Counted from the stretch's first letter, positions 15,550 to 23,728 are shown. The stretch is DNA of 44,131 bases from B10-G9 sp964627755 (GCA_964627755.1 CAZVIH010000050.1:1-44131), one strand, 5' to 3'. Notes: generated by a model from the sequence alone, not told the origin. Translations and numbers: made by a program.

Positions 15550-15585
15550 CAGCTTATTGACAAGCTGAATTGAGTTACCTATACT
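15550..15585 (+). promoter_or_regulatory. Promoter of the serine hydrolase gene with a small inverted repeat over the -35 box
   Basis: TTGACA (15557-15562), 17 bases, TATACT (15580-15585). The -35 box lies inside the inverted repeat CAGCTT-ATTGAC-AAGCTG (15550-15567), which could be an operator. Confidence 0.65.
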
Positions 15586-15602
15586 TGATTTGAAGACTGA
15601 GA

Positions 15603-16685
15603 ATGATAGAGAGAATGATGAAGGAAAGTCCCTGGATCAAACGATTATTAGTCCTGACCATATGCGCACTGGTTCTTTTAAACAGTAGCTGTGACCTGTT
15701 TCGTTCTAGCGGCGAGGTCAACTGGCCAACCAATGGTTGGAAAGTGAAAAAACCGGAAGATGTCGGTCTGGATGGTGAGTTGGTCACAGTCATGATCGAA
15801 GAGATTGATCGTTCTGGTTTGAACTATGACGGCCTTGTTGTGATTCACAAGGGAGTCATAGTCGCTGAAAAATATTATTACATCTATCAAGAAAAATCCC
15901 TTCATGAAACTTATTCTGTCACCAAGAGTGTGATATCTTCCCTGGTGGGCATCGCCTTGCAGCAAGGCTGTATCGAGAGTATAGAAGATCCCATTCTGGC
16001 TTATTTTCCAGACAGGGAATTCTTGAATATGAACGACCAAAAGCAATCACTTACCATTAAGGATTTCTTAACCATGTCCTCTGGCCTGGCCTATGATCCG
16101 GATGAGATGTACGCGTCATCGGATTGGGCTCAATACACACTGGACGAGCCTCTGATCTATCCCCCCGGGGTAACCTGGTTTTACAGCAACGGCGGCCCGC
16201 AGGTCCTTTCTGCACTGATCAGCCAGGCCTGCGAAATGGATACCCGTGAATTTGCAGATCAATATCTCTTTAAACCCCTGGGAATAACCAACTATCGCTG
16301 GGAGCGAAATGAGGAAGGGAATCCCAATGGAAGCTGGGGATTGGAGTTGACTCCCCGTGACATGGCGAAATTCGGTTATTTATATCTTCAGGATGGTGTT
16401 TGGGATGGGGAGCAGATCCTGCCCCCGGATTGGGTGGAGTTATCCAGCCGCCCCTATCACCAGGTTCCGGATCCGCTGGAACCCTGGGATGAATATTACG
16501 GTTTTCTGTGGTGGATCCATGGAGATGGGTTTTACGCAGCCCATGGTTATAAGGGACAGTTCATTTATCTGGCGCCTGAACAGGATTTGGTTGTTGTGAT
16601 CACGGCCAATATTGCTGATAAGGATTTTGTCCAGCCGCAAAAGCTGATCCGGGATTATTTAATTCCTGCCGTTGGAAAAGAATAG
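15603..16685 (+). CDS. Beta-lactamase-family (class C-like) serine hydrolase lipoprotein
   Basis: A 360-residue secreted serine hydrolase of the beta-lactamase/DD-peptidase/esterase superfamily. A hydrophobic segment ends at LLNSSC (lipobox Cys30). The catalytic SxxK is SVTK (YSVTKSVIS), the second motif is YSN (FYSNGG), and HGYKGQ takes the place of the KTG motif, as in many esterase-like members. The substrate may be a peptidoglycan peptide or a small ester; a true beta-lactam role is not implied. ATG 15603 leaves a leader of only about 11 bases from the predicted start of transcription; ATG 15615 or 15618 are possible starts. A bidirectional terminator follows. Confidence 0.88.
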   Translation: MIERMMKESPWIKRLLVLTICALVLLNSSCDLFRSSGEVNWPTNGWKVKKPEDVGLDGELVTVMIEEIDRSGLNYDGLVVIHKGVIVAEKYYYIYQEKSLHETYSVTKSVISSLVGIALQQGCIESIEDPILAYFPDREFLNMNDQKQSLTIKDFLTMSSGLAYDPDEMYASSDWAQYTLDEPLIYPPGVTWFYSNGGPQVLSALISQACEMDTREFADQYLFKPLGITNYRWERNEEGNPNGSWGLELTPRDMAKFGYLYLQDGVWDGEQILPPDWVELSSRPYHQVPDPLEPWDEYYGFLWWIHGDGFYAAHGYKGQFIYLAPEQDLVVVITANIADKDFVQPQKLIRDYLIPAVGKE

Positions 16686-16700
16686 CTAACCATAGCTCCA

Positions 16701-16730
16701 AAAAAAAGCCGGCGATTAGCCGGTTTTTTT
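16701..16730. terminator. Bidirectional terminator between serine hydrolase and DUF166 gene
   Basis: A run of A (16701-16707), the stem CCGGC (16709-16713)/GCCGG (16719-16723) around GATTA, and a run of T (16724-16730) form a symmetric terminator serving both convergent genes. Confidence 0.85.
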
Positions 16731-16755
16731 GATTTGATTGTTGAGTTATATAGCT

Positions 16756-17475
16756 CTAACCAAGCTGATTTTTGATATTCTCGGTCAGCTGATGGCCGGA
16801 TTCGTGCATCAGGGTCTCATGATCAAAATCATCCAGCTTGGTCATCGTGGTCAGGCAGGGGAAATGTTTGTGGAGCAGGCTGGCTTTATCCACAACCTCA
16901 GCGGTAGAAAGGCCAATGATCTGCTGGGCAACGTGGCGGGTATTGCCGCACACAGCATCCCGGAGCACTACGGCGGACTTGATGGTGTTGCTTTCTTCAT
17001 CAACTTCGATCTTCAGATTGGGTTTGCCAAAGTAACGGGCGAATTCGGCGATCTCTGGACTTGAAAATTTGATCCGGTCGTAACGGGTTACCCCATAATC
17101 ATTTTCTGTTAATGAACAGAGCGGCCGGGGTGTGGCGCAAACCACATCCATCTCTTCCAGCCAGCCCCGCAATTGACGTCCCAATCCCAGCGGCAGCCAG
17201 GTTTCATTATTAACCGCCACAACAACCGCTTTTGCCCCGCTTTTTTTAGCGATTTCGGGCAGGAGTTCAGCCACTCCGGTAATTTCGGCAAAGGAAAGGA
17301 TCAGATCGGCAGCCGGGAAGGTATCAGGAAGATGATCTTCTGGATAATCGATTATTTGTGGGAGTGCTGGCGGAGCCTGCCAGACCTCAATTTTCCAGCC
17401 ATCAGGTGCATTTGCCTGGATATTACGTACATTTCGATGGCCGAATTCACCGGAAACAATAGCTAAAATATTCAT
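16756..17475 (-). CDS. DUF166 domain protein
   Basis: A 239-residue soluble protein matching the DUF166 pattern known mainly from archaea and some anaerobic bacteria: an N-terminal ILAIVSGEFGHRNVRNI, APPALPQIIDYPEDHLP, ADLILSF, LLPEIAKKSGAKAVVVAVNNETWLPLGL, and a Cys-rich second half with ATPRPLCSL (Cys119 region), AVCGNTRHVA and FPCLT. The family is sometimes labelled thymidylate synthase-like but its reaction is not established. Conserved Cys residues suggest metal or cluster binding. It is the last gene of a minus-strand series behind the ECF sigma factor, but 45 bp after the small zinc protein. Confidence 0.8.
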   Translation of the reverse strand: MNILAIVSGEFGHRNVRNIQANAPDGWKIEVWQAPPALPQIIDYPEDHLPDTFPAADLILSFAEITGVAELLPEIAKKSGAKAVVVAVNNETWLPLGLGRQLRGWLEEMDVVCATPRPLCSLTENDYGVTRYDRIKFSSPEIAEFARYFGKPNLKIEVDEESNTIKSAVVLRDAVCGNTRHVAQQIIGLSTAEVVDKASLLHKHFPCLTTMTKLDDFDHETLMHESGHQLTENIKNQLG

Positions 17476-17520
17476 GGTCTTCGCCGTTTTTGTAGAGTGG
17501 TTTATGAACGAGAGAACAGA

Positions 17521-17715
17521 CTAATCGTGATCAACCGGATTGAGTTTGTCCATATCAGGTAATTTGCCTGTAAGTTCCGTAGGGCGATGGATTAAGACAG
17601 GGAAATGTTCTGTACAGATATGATGTTCCTGGTCTTTATAATAAAAGACAACCACAGGTACCTGGCTGTCATCTCTTCCACAGTGGATGCAGGAAATGGT
17701 TTTGTCTTCTGTCAT
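17521..17715 (-). CDS. Small zinc-binding protein, function unknown
   Basis: A 64-residue protein with CIHC (Cys9, Cys12) and a second knuckle ICTEHFP (Cys34, His37), so a single small zinc site of the Cys2-CysHis kind is likely. The C-terminus is acidic and polar. It lies between the anti-sigma-like gene and the DUF166 gene on the same strand and has a ribosome site GAGGTG before the ATG. No family is recognised with certainty. Confidence 0.6.
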   Translation of the reverse strand: MTEDKTISCIHCGRDDSQVPVVVFYYKDQEHHICTEHFPVLIHRPTELTGKLPDMDKLNPVDHD

Positions 17716-17763
17716 TTACACCTCAACTAATAATTCGCCAGACAAATATGCTTTGGTAATTCA

Positions 17764-18000
17764 TTAATCTACCATAGCTTCCAGGGCTAATAATAAGAAC
17801 TCGTATTCCTCGCGGCAGGCGGCGCAGCGGTCCAGATGTTCCTTGACCAGAGGCATGGCTTCTTCGGCGTTCTTCCCGCTTAATTTCAGTTCTATGAATT
17901 GATCCAGCTCGTCATAACAATGACCGCAGGTCAGCTCTTGATCCCGGGTCGATTTGATCGAGTTCATCATATTGCGGATGGTTTCTGATGATAATTTCAT
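17764..18000 (-). CDS. Soluble zinc-binding anti-sigma factor-like protein
   Basis: A 78-residue protein with the anti-sigma zinc motif His-x3-Cys-x2-Cys (His55, Cys59, Cys62: HLDRCAAC) and an extra CGHC (Cys25, Cys28). There is no membrane helix, so it would act in the cytoplasm. It starts 44 bp after the stop of the ECF sigma gene, the usual order for a sigma/anti-sigma pair. Zinc anti-sigma proteins often release their sigma factor when the cysteines are oxidised, so redox control is a reasonable guess. Confidence 0.78.
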   Translation of the reverse strand: MKLSSETIRNMMNSIKSTRDQELTCGHCYDELDQFIELKLSGKNAEEAMPLVKEHLDRCAACREEYEFLLLALEAMVD

Positions 18001-18044
18001 TTTAACGTTCTCCTACAATTCTGACGGGATAAAACTGAATTGTC

Positions 18045-18668
18045 TTACCCACCCTCAAAAACCTCCAGGACATCCTGGGCGGTTAAACCTTTTTCAATTA
18101 ACCGGTTGCGCATTTGTTTCCTGGCGTCGTGCAGTAATTTATAGAGAGCATTCCGGTTGGTGTCCATCCGCCGGGCAACTTCATCCAGTGGCATCCCCCC
18201 GTGCATGATCGCCATCAAGGCCGTCCGCTGCCGCTCAGTGAGGTCCGTTCTTAACATCTCGTCGACCATTTCCAGCATTATTGTCTGTTGAGCCCGCTTT
18301 TCTGGATTAGGGCTGGGATCTGAAAGCACCAGGGGAGTGAAATCGCCGCTGTCTTCAGGCATCAGGTCCTCTATAGAGATATCTTTCCAGCGCTGCCTGC
18401 GCATTTCAGTAAAAGCGACTCGCACAGCTACTTTATGGGCCCAGGTCGTAAATTTGCTCTCTCCCCGAAACGTGTCCATCTTATCCAGGATCCTTAAGAC
18501 TGCATCCTGCACAAAATCATCTGCCTGGGTTTCAAGGTCGGTTTGAATTCGGCTGGAGAGGGCATAGATCAAACCCCTCTTTAATATCCGGCTCAAATCT
18601 TCTATGGCCTGATCCTGGTTTTCACCACGAAGGTCGCTGAGCCATTCCTCATTTGTTCTTGTTTGCAT
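18045..18668 (-). CDS. ECF-type RNA polymerase sigma factor
   Basis: A 207-residue sigma70-family protein of the extracytoplasmic-function type. Region 2 spans about residues 20-90 (ADDFVQDAVLRILDKMDTFRGESKFTTWAHKVAVRVAFTEMRRQR), and region 4 spans 140-195 (LTERQRTALMAIMHGGMPLDEVARRMDTNRNALYKLLHDARKQMRNRL) with its helix-turn-helix. The spacer between them is acidic. It is followed by the zinc anti-sigma-like gene, with which it probably forms a pair. The upstream TGCTATAAT suggests housekeeping transcription; no ECF-type self promoter was recognised. Confidence 0.92.
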   Translation of the reverse strand: MQTRTNEEWLSDLRGENQDQAIEDLSRILKRGLIYALSSRIQTDLETQADDFVQDAVLRILDKMDTFRGESKFTTWAHKVAVRVAFTEMRRQRWKDISIEDLMPEDSGDFTPLVLSDPSPNPEKRAQQTIMLEMVDEMLRTDLTERQRTALMAIMHGGMPLDEVARRMDTNRNALYKLLHDARKQMRNRLIEKGLTAQDVLEVFEGG

Positions 18669-18694
18669 GGATTCCTTCCTCGGGAAGTGAAAGT

Positions 18695-18703
18695 ATTATA
18701 GCA
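18695..18703 (-). promoter_or_regulatory. Extended -10 promoter element of the ECF sigma gene
   Basis: TGCTATAAT on the minus strand (18703-18695) is an extended -10 element. A weak -35 (TTCAAC) lies 16 bases upstream. Confidence 0.55.
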
Positions 18704-18802
18704 TGCAGATTTAGGGGTTGAACCATTTCAGGGATGATGAAGGATCAATCCCTGATCTTATTAAGCCTCCAATCGTAAGGCAGATATTCCAAGGAGGAAA
18801 AG

Positions 18803-18952
18803 TTGAAGTTTAGTAAAGGTTTTAAGTGGAGGGATAATTATCTGGGTGGATTGATCATATCTTTCCTACCATGTTTAGCACAAACGATGTACAATATCAC
18901 CCTTTGTGAGCGAAAAATACCAAGGCGTACCCATTTGGCAAAGGTCAACTGA
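18803..18952 (+). CDS. Possible 49-residue small protein or leader peptide upstream of the GNAT gene
   Basis: A TTG at 18803 follows an excellent AAGGAGG (18791-18797) by 5 bases and opens a 49-codon frame that ends at TGA 18950-18952, one base before the ATG of the acetyltransferase gene (18954). The peptide starts LKFSKGFKWRDNYLGG and has no recognisable domain. The strong ribosome site and tight spacing suggest a translated leader or coupled small protein, but with no homology this is only a candidate. Confidence 0.3.
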   Translation: MKFSKGFKWRDNYLGGLIISFLPCLAQTMYNITLCERKIPRRTHLAKVN

Positions 18953-18953
18953 C

Positions 18954-19841
18954 ATGGTGCTTAAGATAAATGAAGTCACAGATAATAACAAAGAAGAGTT
19001 AATAAAATATGCCGCTGCATTTGGTGCTGAACACGATGGATCCTATCTGCCTGGCAGGGATTTTGATCTCTCAGAAGAGACCCCATCTTATGTACTGATG
19101 AAAAACGACAAGGTGGTTGGAGCAGTCACCCTGATGCGCACAAAACGTTTTCTGAGTGTAAATAAAGGCAGATTCTCCATTTTCCACACCGTTCTTAATA
19201 CCGTTGAAGCTTACACCAAACTCCTGGAAGCTATCCGGCCGCATATCCAGGACCTAGATAATATTTTCCTTTTTATTTCAGAAAAAAAAGTAGAAACCGC
19301 AGGGATCCTGAAGGAATTGGGATTCAAGGTGGAACGGTATTCATTCATCCTAGAGAACAGAGATCCCCAGTCGCCAGAGGCGGTTTTTCCGGAAGGTATA
19401 TCGGTCTATCCCCTTGATCCCGCGGATCAAGCAGGCATTATCCAGTTTGTGGATTGCCTTAATCAGGAATTTAAAGATCTGGCCGGTCATACTACAAACA
19501 CAGCTGATGATCTTCTTACCTGGTTTGAAGACCAGAGCTACCTGGAAGGCGGCCTGTGTTTGCTCAAAAAAGACCAGGAACCGATCGGCACCATTGCCAT
19601 GATGAGAGATCTGGATGATATGAATGCAGGAGAGATCTTGGCTTTTGGGATTCTTGAGGAATATCGCGGAAAGAATCTGGGACGAAACCTCTTGCGATAT
19701 GGAACCAACTTCTTATCAGGTAAAGCACTCAATCCAGTTATTCTTTCTGTAAATGGCGAGAATCGTGGTGCTATCAATCTCTATAAGAAAGAAGGGTTCA
19801 TTCTCACTGAATCGGTTGTCTGTTATAGCCTGGCTGCTTGA
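18954..19841 (+). CDS. GNAT-family N-acetyltransferase (two-domain)
   Basis: A 295-residue protein with a degenerate N-terminal half and a C-terminal GNAT domain. The acetyl-CoA-binding motif A is AGEILAFGILEEYRGKNLGRNLLRYGTNFL, and NPVILSVNGENRGAINLYKKEGF is the usual family ending. The substrate is unknown. ATG 18954 is preferred over GTG 18906, which has no ribosome site; AAAGG lies about 9 bases upstream of the ATG. It may be translationally coupled to the small upstream frame. Confidence 0.8.
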   Translation: MVLKINEVTDNNKEELIKYAAAFGAEHDGSYLPGRDFDLSEETPSYVLMKNDKVVGAVTLMRTKRFLSVNKGRFSIFHTVLNTVEAYTKLLEAIRPHIQDLDNIFLFISEKKVETAGILKELGFKVERYSFILENRDPQSPEAVFPEGISVYPLDPADQAGIIQFVDCLNQEFKDLAGHTTNTADDLLTWFEDQSYLEGGLCLLKKDQEPIGTIAMMRDLDDMNAGEILAFGILEEYRGKNLGRNLLRYGTNFLSGKALNPVILSVNGENRGAINLYKKEGFILTESVVCYSLAA

Positions 19842-19974
19842 AATCAAAGATAAGGTTTTCTGTTCAACATTCCACCGGGATTTTCCCAATCAAAAAGCAA
19901 AGACTAAGTAAGCCTCTGGTATCTAGTCTCGTCGATACTTGGCAGTCTTCTCAATATTTGGTATTGGAGGAGAG

Positions 19975-20222
19975 ATGAACGCAATACCTGAAATTAAAGT
20001 CTACGGTTCCTATTGGTGCCCGGACTGCAGCCGCACTAAACAATTCCTGGGAGAGCACCAGATTCCTTACAGCTGGGTGAAAATCGAAGACGACGGAAAC
20101 CAGTGTTCCTGATAATCAGCGCCGGGGACGTACGGGCCTCCAGCACCTAACAAGTTGCGTCTGCTGCGGGTGAGGGCGCCGCGGCAGCCCTGATGATCCG
20201 TGAATATCTGAAAACTATTTAA
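19975..20222 (+). pseudogene. Relic of a glutaredoxin-thioredoxin reductase pair or fusion (internal deletion)
   Basis: An ATG at 19975, after GGAGGAGAG, starts a glutaredoxin/NrdH-like N-terminus: EIKVYGSYWCPDCSRTKQFL with the redox pair CPDC, then HQIPYSWVKIEDD, ending early at TGA 20110-20112. Directly after, in another frame, comes the C-terminus of a thioredoxin-reductase-type flavoprotein: SAGDVRASST, an in-frame TAA in place of the expected Lys codon, then QVASAAGEGAAAALMIREYLKTI and TAA 20220-20222. The middle of both proteins (about 30 residues of glutaredoxin and about 280 of reductase) is gone. This is a deletion remnant, not a functional gene, although the 45-residue redox peptide could still be made. 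Confidence 0.8.
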
Positions 20223-20317
20223 GGTATAATGCCATCTTGTATTCCTAATCTGGAAGGGAAATATTTATTTAAAATCTAATTTTGTATTGGTACAGTTATT
20301 GCTACTTATTGGTAGGT

Positions 20318-20713
20318 ATGGTAAATAAAAAAGTTTTGGATTGGATCGAGGGATATATATTGAGCAGACTGCTGATCTTTGGCGACTTTGTTGGTACTGT
20401 CAAAAGATCGGATTTGATCTTTGACCTGGATACTACCAGTGAGTATTTCCGCAAGCATGAGGGTCAGAGGATCCAATCTCTTTCGTTGCCTGTGAAAAGC
20501 AGAAACCTGAGCAACCTTCTGGGGGAAATTGAAGCTTGTTTTCAGCATGGTTGGATCTTGTTGGACAACGGAGAATGGACCGAAGCTGATTTTGATCGGG
20601 TCTATGATTTAAGCCAGAAGATCCGCCAGGAGGTTATGGTTTTAAGAGAGCAACTCGATCACGATACTCCAGAACCATACTACCCCCTAGTAGATCCAAT
20701 GCGCCATAAATAA
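20318..20713 (+). CDS. Hypothetical protein
   Basis: A 131-residue soluble, mildly acidic protein with no recognised domain. The N-terminal half contains LDWIEGYILSRLLIFGDFVGTV; the C-terminal half is predicted helical (LLGEIEACFQHGWILLDNGEWTEADFDRVYDLSQKIRQEV). ATG 20318 is chosen over the TTG at 20282; the ribosome site is weak in both cases. It stands alone between the glutaredoxin/reductase relic and the SMP-30 gene. Confidence 0.5.
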   Translation: MVNKKVLDWIEGYILSRLLIFGDFVGTVKRSDLIFDLDTTSEYFRKHEGQRIQSLSLPVKSRNLSNLLGEIEACFQHGWILLDNGEWTEADFDRVYDLSQKIRQEVMVLREQLDHDTPEPYYPLVDPMRHK

Positions 20714-20774
20714 TCTTCCAGCAGAAGCTCTTCAAACCCCCAATTATGTTACTATTCAAATTGGGAGAAGGATC

Positions 20775-21638
20775 ATGCTTCAAGTTGAACATTTCCTGAC
20801 AATAAAAAACAAATTAGGCGAGGGACCTGTCTGGCATCCGGAAGAACAATTGCTGTATTGGGTGGATATTGAGGGGGATTGTTTTCATCGTTATTCCCCG
20901 GAAACAGGGAGGGGGGATACCACCCCCGTTGGCCAGGCGATTGGCTGCCTGGCTTTTCGCGCATCTGGCGGGTTGCTTATGGGGTTAAGAGATGGGCTGG
21001 CTTTTTGGGATCAGAACACATCTGAAATCGAAATTATCGCTAATCCCGAAGCTGGACGCCCAAACGCCCGCTTTAACGACGGCAAAGTTGACCCAGGAGG
21101 ACGCTTCTGGGTTGGAACGCTGGGAGAAGACGACCAAAGCTGCCTGTATCGAATGGACCCAGATGGTGCAACTCACACTATGGAGACCGGGATCCAGATC
21201 TCCAACGGCATTGGCTGGAGCCCGGATCATAAGGTCATGTATTATACAGATACACCCCGGCGAGTGATCTATACATATGACTTCGATCTGGAAAGCGGAT
21301 CGATTAATAACCGCCGGGATTATGTGAATGTGCCTGCTGAGGATGGATTCCCGGATGGTTTAACTGTTGATAGTGAAGGATGTGTCTGGAGCGCCCACTG
21401 GGATGGCTGGCGGGTCACTCGTTATGATCCAGATGGAAAGATTGAACGGGTTGTTTACATGCCTGTTCAACGACCAACCAGCTGTACATTTGGCGGTCCG
21501 GATCTGAATCAACTTTTTATCACTTCGGCCTGGACTGGTTTAAGCGAAAGCGTTCGGCGGGAGCAGCCCCTGGCCGGCGATCTGTTCCTGGTCCAGACAA
21601 ATATAAAAGGTCAGCTGGAAAACGAATTCCTCGGATAA
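20775..21638 (+). CDS. SMP-30/gluconolactonase family lactonase
   Basis: A 287-residue six-bladed beta-propeller hydrolase. The divalent metal ligands of the family are all present: Glu16 (LGEGPVW), Asn101 (RFNDGKVD), Asn144 (ISNGIGWS) and Asp194 (GFPDGLTVD). Members hydrolyse sugar lactones or related esters in the cytoplasm; the exact sugar is unknown. The start follows GGGAGAAGG. A short inverted repeat CCCAATT (20739-20745) / AATTGGG (20759-20765) overlaps the ribosome site and might affect translation. Confidence 0.9.
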   Translation: MLQVEHFLTIKNKLGEGPVWHPEEQLLYWVDIEGDCFHRYSPETGRGDTTPVGQAIGCLAFRASGGLLMGLRDGLAFWDQNTSEIEIIANPEAGRPNARFNDGKVDPGGRFWVGTLGEDDQSCLYRMDPDGATHTMETGIQISNGIGWSPDHKVMYYTDTPRRVIYTYDFDLESGSINNRRDYVNVPAEDGFPDGLTVDSEGCVWSAHWDGWRVTRYDPDGKIERVVYMPVQRPTSCTFGGPDLNQLFITSAWTGLSESVRREQPLAGDLFLVQTNIKGQLENEFLG

Positions 21639-21695
21639 ATGATATAAACAGGGAATAATTGTTTTATTTGAACAGGAAAAGTTAATTCAGGATTA

Positions 21696-22319
21696 ATGAA
21701 ATCTATCATTATTTTGATCGGACCGATGAGTGTGGGCAAAAGCACGTTGGCCAAGAAACTGGCCAAGCAGTTGGGTGTGCCGCGCATTGAGCTGGATGAG
21801 GTCCGGCAGCGGTTTAATAACGAGATCGGCTATGATGAAAAATTTGCATCTGAAATCGTGGGTAAAGAAGGCATGATGGGTTTGATTAATTACTGGAAAC
21901 CCTTTGATGCACATGCAGTAGAGCGAGCTTTGAAGGAGTATAAGAACTGCGTGATGGACTTTGGAGCCGGTCATTCGGTATATGAGGACCCAGAATTATT
22001 CCAGCGGGTCGAAAAAGCTTTAAAACCTCACAAGTTTGTGATTCAGATCCTGCCCTCGCCAGACCTGGACCGCTCAGTAGAGATCGTCAACCAAAGATTC
22101 TCGGAATTATTGATAAACGAGGTAGGCAAGATCGATCCTGAATTGCTGGCGCTGAATGAACATTTCGTTCGCCACCCCTCCAATGGACTGTTGGCGAAAA
22201 AGACAATTTATACAGATGGGCGTTCAATCAAAGCCACCTGCCAGGAAATCCTGGACTGGGTTGAAGACCAGGGTGGTTTTGGCAGGAAATTGAATTACAG
22301 CCAGATGAACTTGTTTTAA
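21696..22319 (+). CDS. P-loop kinase-like ATPase (shikimate kinase-like fold)
   Basis: A 207-residue protein with a Walker A loop GPMSVGKST at 9-17 and IELDEVRQRF (31-40), in the place where shikimate and related kinases keep a catalytic Asp. The rest (HAVERALKEYKNCVMDFGAGHSVYED, VIQILPSPDLDRSV) fits small-molecule kinases of the AAA_33/SKI type, but it is longer than shikimate kinase and no aro genes are nearby. It probably phosphorylates a small metabolite; the substrate is unknown. A bidirectional terminator follows. Confidence 0.78.
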   Translation: MKSIIILIGPMSVGKSTLAKKLAKQLGVPRIELDEVRQRFNNEIGYDEKFASEIVGKEGMMGLINYWKPFDAHAVERALKEYKNCVMDFGAGHSVYEDPELFQRVEKALKPHKFVIQILPSPDLDRSVEIVNQRFSELLINEVGKIDPELLALNEHFVRHPSNGLLAKKTIYTDGRSIKATCQEILDWVEDQGGFGRKLNYSQMNLF

Positions 22320-22349
22320 TATATTTGGAGTATTCCGAAATGGAAAGGA

Positions 22350-22386
22350 CAAAAAAGGCAGACTTTTTGAAAGATCTGCCTTTTTG
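22350..22386. terminator. Bidirectional terminator between kinase and DEAD-box helicase genes
   Basis: AAAAAAGGCAGA (22351-22362) pairs with TCTGCCTTTTT (22375-22385) around a 12-base loop, so both convergent genes can end here. Confidence 0.85.
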
Positions 22387-22408
22387 TTATTACTATTCTC
22401 TGGATAAT

Positions 22409-23596
22409 TTACCTTCGATACTTGATTTTCGGGGGCTGGAGTTTTCTTCTGGTTTGTTGATTTTCTGGTTTTGGAATTGAGTAATCAAACCCCGCCAGAG
22501 TCTTCTGCGGCAGTTTTGTCTTCATGATCTGCTCGATTTTTTTAACCAGGTCTTGATCGTCCGGTGTGATAAAGGTAAAGGCTTCTCCTGTTCGCTGGGC
22601 TCTTCCTGTCCGTCCAATTCGATGGATATATGCATCTGCGGTATCAGGCATATCAAAATTGATCACATGAGAGATGCCATCGATATCAAGGCCCCTGGCA
22701 GCAATATCAGTGGCTACCATAATCTGATACCTTCCATCTCTAAAACCATTTAAAGCCTGACGGCGTTGGCCTTGAGTGCGGTCGCCATGTAAACTGGTTG
22801 CTTTATATTTGGTTCTTTTGATTTTTTTGAGCAGGTTTTGAGCCCGGTGTTTTGTCCGGGTGAAAATTAATATCGATTTTGTATTTGTTTGATCAAGCAG
22901 CTCGATCAGCAAACGATTTTTCAGGTGGTGCGGTACGGGATACAGCGTATGGTCAACAGTATAAGCGGGGCGGGCAAGGCCAATGGCGACCCGCTTTGGG
23001 TTACGAAGCGTCTGGGCTGCCAGCTGTTCAATTTCCTTTGGGAAAGTCGCAGAAAACAACATGGTCTGCCTTTCTTTCGGAATAAACCTGAGAATTCGTT
23101 TAATATCAGGCAAAAATCCCATATCCAACATTCGGTCAGCTTCATCAAGAACCAATATTTCTACTTTTCCCAGTTTGGCATTATGATTTTGGAGATGATC
23201 CAAAAGCCGGCCAGGGCAAGCTACCACAATTTCTGTTCCCTGTTTTAACGCTTCAATTTGAGGAGCTGGTCCAACTCCGCCGTAGACCGTTAAACTGCGA
23301 ATTTTTGTGCCTGCGCTCAATTCTTTAGCCGTTTCATGAATTTGTTCAGCCAGTTCGCGGGTTGGTGTAATGATCAAAGCCCGGGTTCCCTTCCCGGGGG
23401 TATTAAGAAGTTTATGCAGGATCGGCAGTATAAAAGCAGCGGTTTTCCCGGTTCCTGTCTGGGCAGTACCGATTAGATCCCTTCCAGCCATAGCTAGCGG
23501 GATGGCTGCGGTTTGAATGGGAGTTGGTTCATAAAAACCAGCCCGTTTAATGGCTGGACTTAAGCGTGTGTCAAGATTGAACGGGGTGAAGTCCAT
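22409..23596 (-). CDS. DEAD-box ATP-dependent RNA helicase (RhlE-like)
   Basis: A 395-residue helicase with all the core motifs: Q motif (FYEPTPIQ), Walker A AQTGTGKT at 45-52, PTRELAEQ, GG, PGRLLDHL, DEAD (VLDEADRMLDMGF), SAT (LFSATFP), then ATDIAARGLDI and HRIGRTGR in the second RecA domain. The C-terminal extension is short and basic (QQTRRKLQPPKIKYRR), as in RhlE-type helicases that act on rRNA or during cold. The predicted leader of about 98 bases would allow post-transcriptional control, as seen in other cold-responsive helicase genes. Confidence 0.95.
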   Translation of the reverse strand: MDFTPFNLDTRLSPAIKRAGFYEPTPIQTAAIPLAMAGRDLIGTAQTGTGKTAAFILPILHKLLNTPGKGTRALIITPTRELAEQIHETAKELSAGTKIRSLTVYGGVGPAPQIEALKQGTEIVVACPGRLLDHLQNHNAKLGKVEILVLDEADRMLDMGFLPDIKRILRFIPKERQTMLFSATFPKEIEQLAAQTLRNPKRVAIGLARPAYTVDHTLYPVPHHLKNRLLIELLDQTNTKSILIFTRTKHRAQNLLKKIKRTKYKATSLHGDRTQGQRRQALNGFRDGRYQIMVATDIAARGLDIDGISHVINFDMPDTADAYIHRIGRTGRAQRTGEAFTFITPDDQDLVKKIEQIMKTKLPQKTLAGFDYSIPKPENQQTRRKLQPPKIKYRR

Positions 23597-23700
23597 AACA
23601 AATAGATCCTTGTATTCAAATTATTTTCAGGTTACCAGGGGAATCAAGCAGCGTTATAACAAAAAACGGCACCGACTGCCAAAGGGTAATACCGGGTCTG

Positions 23701-23728
23701 ATAGTACCTGAAAATCATCGTTTGTCAA
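23701..23728 (-). promoter_or_regulatory. Promoter of the DEAD-box helicase gene
   Basis: On the minus strand, TTGACA (23728-23723), 16 bases, TACTAT (23706-23701). Transcription should start near 23694. The rest of the 333-base gap up to the MgtC gene (23597-23929) holds only this element and a TATAAT at 23883-23888 that may be the -10 box for mgtC; no gene is seen in it. Confidence 0.65.

Noticed and set aside
15603..16685. True beta-lactamase
   Set aside because: The third motif is HGYKGQ in place of KTG and the protein is a lipoprotein; an esterase or peptidase-like role is more likely.
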